Shown here one piece after another: positions 59,671-64,000 of a stretch of 64,000 bases of DNA; the first letter of the stretch is position 1, and each line of letters begins with the position of its first letter. The notes under the pieces are model-generated. The model saw only the letters and a list, made by a program, of their open reading frames with translations, did no database searches and was not told where the DNA came from. The position numbers and the translations under genes are program-made. The stretch comes from JAZNQN01 sp045590195 (GTDB taxonomy: Bacteria > Bacillota > Clostridia > UMGS1883 > UMGS1540), in NCBI GenBank assembly GCA_045590195.1, contig JAZNQN010000073.1:98333-162332 (forward strand), written 5' to 3'.

Positions 59671-59711
59671 ACCTTGTGCTACTTTTGAAAAATAATAATT
59701 TACTTTGACTA

Positions 59712-59740
59712 TTGACTCTTATTTTTTACTATGGTATAAT
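59712..59740 (+). promoter_or_regulatory. Promoter of the GH39 operon
   Basis: TTGACT (59712-59717) and TATAAT (59735-59740) are 17 bp apart, about 32 bp ahead of the ATG. Confidence 0.8.
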
Positions 59741-59771
59741 TCACACAGAAAAATGAAAGCAGGTGTTTTTT

Positions 59772-61154
59772 ATGGATACAGTTAAAATTTCAGCAAATTT
59801 TAGCGAGAATGCAGGCAGAGAAATTAAACCTATGCACGGCGTTGGTCAGCCACCTATTCTTGGCGGACTTGACGGTGTTGGAGCTCGTCTTTTTCATTAT
59901 CTTGAAGAAGCCGGTATTCCATATTCAAGACTTCACGACACAGGTGGAAGATTTGGCGCCGGAATTTATGTTGATATTCCTAATATTTTCAGGGACTTTG
60001 ATGCAGATGTTAACGACCCTGCGTCATACGACTTTACTTTTACAGACATATTAATAAAACATCTTTCTGACCATAAAGTTGAAACAGTTTACCGCCTTGG
60101 CGTAACTATAGAAAATGCATCGGCAATAAAAACTTATCATGTTAAGCCACCAAAGGATTTTCAGAAATGGGCTGAAATTTGCGAACATATTATAAGGCAC
60201 TATAACGAAGGCTGGGCAGATGGTCATCACTGGGGGATTAAATATTGGGAAATATGGAACGAACCTGATATATCCAATGAAGAAGCACCACGCTCAATGA
60301 CATGGCAGGGAACAAGGCAGCAGTTTTTTAGGTTTTATGAAACTGCGGCAAAACATATCAAAAAATGCTTTGGCGACAGTATTGCCATTGGTGGATATGC
60401 GGCCATTGGATTTACAAACCACGAAATATACGATCCTGATTTGAGCGGAAACATTTCTGAAGAAGCCAAAAAAGCCGATGGCTGGGCAGACAGATTGGAA
60501 TATTTTCATGAATTTCTTCAGATGGTAAAGGAAACAAACTGCCCGTTTGACTTTTTCTCGTGGCATTGCTATGCGGTAACTCCTGAAAAAATAGTTGACA
60601 GAGAAAAATATTGCAGAGCCGTTATGAAAAAATACGGGTTTGAAAATGTACCCGATTTTCTTAACGAATGGAATACATGGAGAAAAGACCCCAAAATGCG
60701 CGCATCTGCTTTCGTTGCGGCAAATACATTTTCCGTAATGCTGGCTATGCAGAAAACGGAAACATATATGCTTAACTACTACGATGCAAGAATTGGCCAG
60801 AGCGTGTATGGCGGAATGTTTAATCCTGATACATATGAGCCTTATAAAACATACTATGCGTTTCAGTCGTTCAATACTGCTTATAAACTTGGCACAGAAA
60901 TTATAACCGATTCAGATAATAACGAAGTTTATGTTCTCGGCGCAAGAAACGATAAAAAAGGCGTTATTCTTATTGCTAATATCAGCGATGAAGAAGCCGA
61001 ACTTGAATTTGATGTAAAAGGCGCAAACATAAACGATGGCGAAGTTATTATGACAGACGACCAGTACCTTTATACTTACAGAGGCGAAATTATAAAAGAT
61101 GGCAAGCTTGAGGTTAAAGCCCACAGCTGTATTGAAATTAAATTAACATTTTAA
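59772..61154 (+). CDS. GH39-family glycoside hydrolase (beta-xylosidase-like)
   Basis: The 460-residue protein has a TIM barrel with the acid/base Glu in KYWEIWNEPD (about Glu164) and the nucleophile Glu in DFLNEWNTW (about Glu299), the clan A arrangement of GH39. A small C-terminal beta domain begins near residue 370. GH39 members include beta-xylosidases and alpha-L-iduronidases. No signal peptide is present. It leads an operon with a citrate-type permease and an FAD enzyme. Confidence 0.87.
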   Translation: MDTVKISANFSENAGREIKPMHGVGQPPILGGLDGVGARLFHYLEEAGIPYSRLHDTGGRFGAGIYVDIPNIFRDFDADVNDPASYDFTFTDILIKHLSDHKVETVYRLGVTIENASAIKTYHVKPPKDFQKWAEICEHIIRHYNEGWADGHHWGIKYWEIWNEPDISNEEAPRSMTWQGTRQQFFRFYETAAKHIKKCFGDSIAIGGYAAIGFTNHEIYDPDLSGNISEEAKKADGWADRLEYFHEFLQMVKETNCPFDFFSWHCYAVTPEKIVDREKYCRAVMKKYGFENVPDFLNEWNTWRKDPKMRASAFVAANTFSVMLAMQKTETYMLNYYDARIGQSVYGGMFNPDTYEPYKTYYAFQSFNTAYKLGTEIITDSDNNEVYVLGARNDKKGVILIANISDEEAELEFDVKGANINDGEVIMTDDQYLYTYRGEIIKDGKLEVKAHSCIEIKLTF

Positions 61155-61168
61155 AAGAGAGATTACAA

Positions 61169-62278
61169 TTGACAAAGGTAAAAGAGTATTTAAAAAAGAA
61201 TATTGTAACGGTAATTGCTTTTATTGCCGCAATAGTAACAGGCATAATGGTGCCGCCCGACAGGGAGTATATGGGGTATTTCGATTTTAAAACCCTTTCC
61301 TGTCTTTTTGCAACGCTGGCAGTGGTGTGTGCCCTTCGTAACATTCGATTTTTCAGAATTATTGCGGCAAAAATCGTGTCAGTGTTTAAAAATATACGAA
61401 GTGCAATAATTGCTCTCGTGTATATAACCTTTATTGGCTCAATGCTTATTGCAAACGATATGGCGCTTATTACATTTCTGCCCCTGGGCTATTATGTTTT
61501 AAAAAGCACTGACAACCGCGACTATATGGCGTTTACTTTTATCATGCAAAATATTGCGGCAAACCTTGGAGGAATGCTCACGCCGTTTGGAAATCCGCAA
61601 AATTTGTATCTTTATACATATTTTAATATTTCCAATACGGAATTCGTTAAAATAATGTTTCTTCCATTTATAATTGCAATTACCCTGATAACGGCCTGTT
61701 GTATGTTTGTAGAGAAAAAGCCGCTTGTAATTAAAAACTGTGAAGAACAAACTCTCGATAAAAAGAAAACGGCTATATATATTGTTCTTTTTGCAATATC
61801 AATTGCAATGGTATTTAATCTGTTTCCATATTATATAGGGCTGATTTTGGTATTTGTAGTTCTTATGTTTATGGACAGAAAAGCCCTTATACAGGTTGAC
61901 TATGGCCTTCTGCTTACATTTTGTGCGTTTTTTGTTTTTTCGGGCAATATGGCAAGAATTCCTGCGGTTTACAATTTTCTCGGAAGTCTTATTGAGAAAA
62001 ACACCCTGCTTTACGGTTTTTTGTCCTGTCAGGCAATAAGTAATGTCCCAAGCGCTATTTTGCTTTCGAAATTTACGCAGAATTATCAGCAGCTTCTTGT
62101 TGCAGTTAACATTGGCGGAGCGGGAACTTTAATATCATCCCTTGCCAGTCTTATAACGTTTAAGGAATTTATTAAACACGAACGCGGTATGGCGATGCAC
62201 TATATAAAATTATTTACTGTATATAATTTTGGAATATCGCTTACACTTCTGGCGGTTATGGCGTTTGTATTCAGATAA
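61169..62278 (+). CDS. Citrate/anion permease-like membrane protein (ion transporter superfamily)
   Basis: The 369-residue protein has about ten membrane helices. It shows the duplicated half-loops of this superfamily: GSMLIANDMALITFLPLGYY and NLGGMLTPFGNPQNLYLY, with CQAISNVPSAILLSKF and NIGGAGTLISS in the second half. This pattern (NP-N, SNVPSA) is that of CitMHS/ArsB/SLC13 proteins. The substrate is probably an organic or inorganic anion. It starts with TTG at 61169 behind AGAGAG. Confidence 0.85.
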   Translation: MTKVKEYLKKNIVTVIAFIAAIVTGIMVPPDREYMGYFDFKTLSCLFATLAVVCALRNIRFFRIIAAKIVSVFKNIRSAIIALVYITFIGSMLIANDMALITFLPLGYYVLKSTDNRDYMAFTFIMQNIAANLGGMLTPFGNPQNLYLYTYFNISNTEFVKIMFLPFIIAITLITACCMFVEKKPLVIKNCEEQTLDKKKTAIYIVLFAISIAMVFNLFPYYIGLILVFVVLMFMDRKALIQVDYGLLLTFCAFFVFSGNMARIPAVYNFLGSLIEKNTLLYGFLSCQAISNVPSAILLSKFTQNYQQLLVAVNIGGAGTLISSLASLITFKEFIKHERGMAMHYIKLFTVYNFGISLTLLAVMAFVFR

Positions 62279-62290
62279 GGAGAGGTAAAA

Positions 62291-63577
62291 ATGTTTGAAT
62301 TAAAAGAAAAAAACATCGGAGAATTTGATGTAATAGTTTGCGGCGGTGGCGTTGCAGGTGTTGCATCGGCAATTATGGCCGGCAGAAACGGCGCAAAGGT
62401 TCTTGTAATAGAGAAAGCCGGTTGCCTTGGCGGAACTTTAACAGATGCTTTTATGCCAAATATTTTGGACAGTGAGAATAAAGGCGGTTTTGTAAAAGAA
62501 ATATACGATTTTCTTAATGAACATCAAATGACCTGCCAAAGAAGAGGAAATAAAGTAGACGAAAACGGAAAAAGAATTCCCGGTTGCCTGGTTGATACGG
62601 AAGGCATTAAATATTTTCTGGACAAAGAGTGTGAAAAAGCCGGTGTAACCGTTTTGTACAACAGTATGCTTGTATCAGCGGATCATACAAATGGTCACAT
62701 AAATAAATTGCTCCTGGCAACTCACTGCGGAAACTATACCGCATCTGCAAAAGTTTATATCGATGCAACAGGAAACGGCGCACTTTCTGATATGGCAGAT
62801 TGCAAATGGGAATATGGCGACCCCGATGAGGGCAGAATAAGCCCTGCAAGCATGAGCCTTTGTATGGGTGGCTTTCCTGATGAATTTAACGGAACAGATT
62901 CCCACGAAGCAAAAACTGAATATGGAAATATGCTCAAGGAAAATGGAATAGAAATATCAGCCGAACAGGCGGGAATAGCAAAACTCCCTAATCTTAAAAC
63001 CTGGAGCGTGGGCTTTAATTTTGAATATGACATTGTTCCCGATGATATAGTAAAATATTCAAAGGCTATTGCAAATAGCAGAGAGGAAGCTTTTGAAACA
63101 GTTGAAAAACACAAAAAAATAAAAGGCTATGAAAATGTATATACTGCTTTCACTGGTTCAACTCTCGGAATAAGAGAAGGCAGAAGAATTTTTGGCGAAT
63201 ACAGATTAAAAAATGAAGACCTTATTGAAGGCAGAAAATTTGACGACGGAATTTGCCTCGTAACAGCGGCGGTTGATGTTCATAAATTGAAATCAGACGA
63301 TACAACCGAATGTCAGCGCGGGGTTTATACAAAGCCATATCACATCCCATATCGTGCATTACTGCCTGTTGATTCTGATAACATAATTCTCGCAGGAAGA
63401 TGTATCTCAGGCGATTTTTATCCTTTTTCTTCATATAGAATGATGGGTAATATGTTTACAGTAGGCGAAGCAGCAGGTTATGCGGCGGCGCTCTGTATTA
63501 AGGAAAATAAAACTCCAAAAGCTGTTGACGGAACAGCCGTAAAAGCCTTTATGACAAGGCGTGGACACGATTTATAA
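62291..63577 (+). CDS. FAD-dependent oxidoreductase
   Basis: The 428-residue protein has an N-terminal FAD site DVIVCGGGVAGVASAIMAG with a following Glu in VLVIEKAG, a middle substrate domain, and a C-terminal second FAD segment (ILAGRCISGDFYPFSSYRMMG; GEAAGYAAALCI). It belongs to the FAD_oxidored (PF12831-like) group, found beside glycan genes in gut and soil bacteria; the reaction is not known. AAGGAGAGG precedes the ATG. Confidence 0.88.
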   Translation: MFELKEKNIGEFDVIVCGGGVAGVASAIMAGRNGAKVLVIEKAGCLGGTLTDAFMPNILDSENKGGFVKEIYDFLNEHQMTCQRRGNKVDENGKRIPGCLVDTEGIKYFLDKECEKAGVTVLYNSMLVSADHTNGHINKLLLATHCGNYTASAKVYIDATGNGALSDMADCKWEYGDPDEGRISPASMSLCMGGFPDEFNGTDSHEAKTEYGNMLKENGIEISAEQAGIAKLPNLKTWSVGFNFEYDIVPDDIVKYSKAIANSREEAFETVEKHKKIKGYENVYTAFTGSTLGIREGRRIFGEYRLKNEDLIEGRKFDDGICLVTAAVDVHKLKSDDTTECQRGVYTKPYHIPYRALLPVDSDNIILAGRCISGDFYPFSSYRMMGNMFTVGEAAGYAAALCIKENKTPKAVDGTAVKAFMTRRGHDL

Positions 63578-63605
63578 AAAAATCAAACTTTTTTTAAAAA
63601 ATGTA

Positions 63606-63634
63606 TTGACAAATTGAAAAAGATGTGCTAATAT
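63606..63634 (+). promoter_or_regulatory. rRNA promoter P1
   Basis: TTGACA (63606-63611) and TAATAT (63629-63634) are 17 bp apart. It is the distal of two tandem promoters ahead of 16S rRNA. Confidence 0.82.
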
Positions 63635-63696
63635 AAAGAAGTTGCGTTTGAGAAGCGTTGTTTTGGAAAGTTTTTTAAATTTTTTGAAAAAAGTTC

Positions 63697-63726
63697 TTGA
63701 CAAAAGCTTTAAAGGCGTGGTATAAT
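63697..63726 (+). promoter_or_regulatory. rRNA promoter P2
   Basis: TTGACA (63697-63702) and TATAAT (63721-63726) are 18 bp apart. It gives a leader of about 140 nt before 16S. The whole 63578-63875 gap is rRNA control region and leader without a gene. Confidence 0.9.
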
Positions 63727-63875
63727 GAAAATCCACTCTGCGAGTGGGAACGGACTTTGAAAATTAGATAGCGTAAGAGGGCTCAAAGATAATTTGAGTT
63801 AAAAAGATTCTAAAGAATCACAAGTACAAGCCAGTACAAAAAAGTAAATTAGAGCTAGAAAAGCTCAATGAATAT

Positions 63876-64000
<125 letters not shown>

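Overview
The window is a low-GC chromosomal segment of a strictly anaerobic Bacillota, class Clostridia. This rests on the Shine-Dalgarno and promoter style (AGGAGG-like sites, TTGACA-17-TATAAT), the gene set (reverse rubrerythrin, RqcP, MecA-like adaptor, DUF1385-prmC, DUF1846, SLH proteins) and a 16S rRNA 5' end at the right edge. The many AraC-type regulators beside glycoside hydrolases and small oxidoreductases suit a plant- or gut-associated carbohydrate user; that lifestyle is inference. I saw no phage, transposase or CRISPR array.

Layout. 1-2.1 kb: a cut EamA-type transporter, glmM and a small DUF6514-like gene, all on the minus strand. 2.3-12.6 kb: a catabolic island. It holds an SDR and a Gfo/Idh/MocA dehydrogenase, then a five-gene minus-strand operon (AtuA-like, DUF4387, class I hydro-lyase alpha and beta, CE7 esterase), two AraC regulators, and a plus-strand operon of SDR, type I dehydroquinase-like protein and quinone-oxidoreductase-like MDR. 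12.7-18.7 kb: CapA-like and DUF1846 genes, then thrS behind a sigma-A promoter and a 21-codon leader ORF with tandem Thr codons, an AraC gene and rqcP. 18.7-24.1 kb: an AraC gene divergent from an amino-sugar locus (AGE-family epimerase, an unrecognised TIM-barrel-like protein, GH20 hexosaminidase). 24.2-24.5 kb: a 300-bp element bounded by about 30-bp inverted repeats. 24.5-28.8 kb: DUF3006-like protein, GT2 glycosyltransferase, CofE-like ligase divergent from a LysR gene, a small ORF and a nitroreductase.

28.8-30.7 kb is an iron and peroxide cluster (Fur/PerR-type regulator with its own Fur-like box, reverse rubrerythrin, BFD-like ferredoxin, ferritin). Two secreted SLH proteins follow. 32.8-42 kb on the minus strand holds a possible small Cys-rich ORF, SPFH and NfeD proteins, a PHP phosphoesterase, a topoisomerase IV A subunit, pncC/cinA, thiI, a cysteine desulfurase, an unknown protein and mtaB. 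42-50.4 kb on the plus strand holds a PHP histidinol phosphatase, a MecA-like adaptor, a zinc-ribbon protein, galT-galK-lemA-TPM, a DegT aminotransferase and a hemolysin III homologue. 50.4-52.9 kb holds an AraC gene, prmC and DUF1385 (minus). 53-58.9 kb holds tig-clpP-clpX, a split ThrE exporter and an SGNH hydrolase, then tRNA-Leu(UAA).

The most unusual stretch follows the tRNA. It has a large hairpin, then four tandem 21-nt units, each made of ATGATG-like bases plus a 15-nt hairpin. The stem sequences differ between units but stay paired. The last hairpin supplies the -35 box of the promoter for a four-helix-bundle (S23/IVP/Avd-like) protein. The window closes with a GH39 xylosidase-like gene, a citrate-type permease, an FAD oxidoreductase, tandem rRNA promoters and the start of 16S rRNA.
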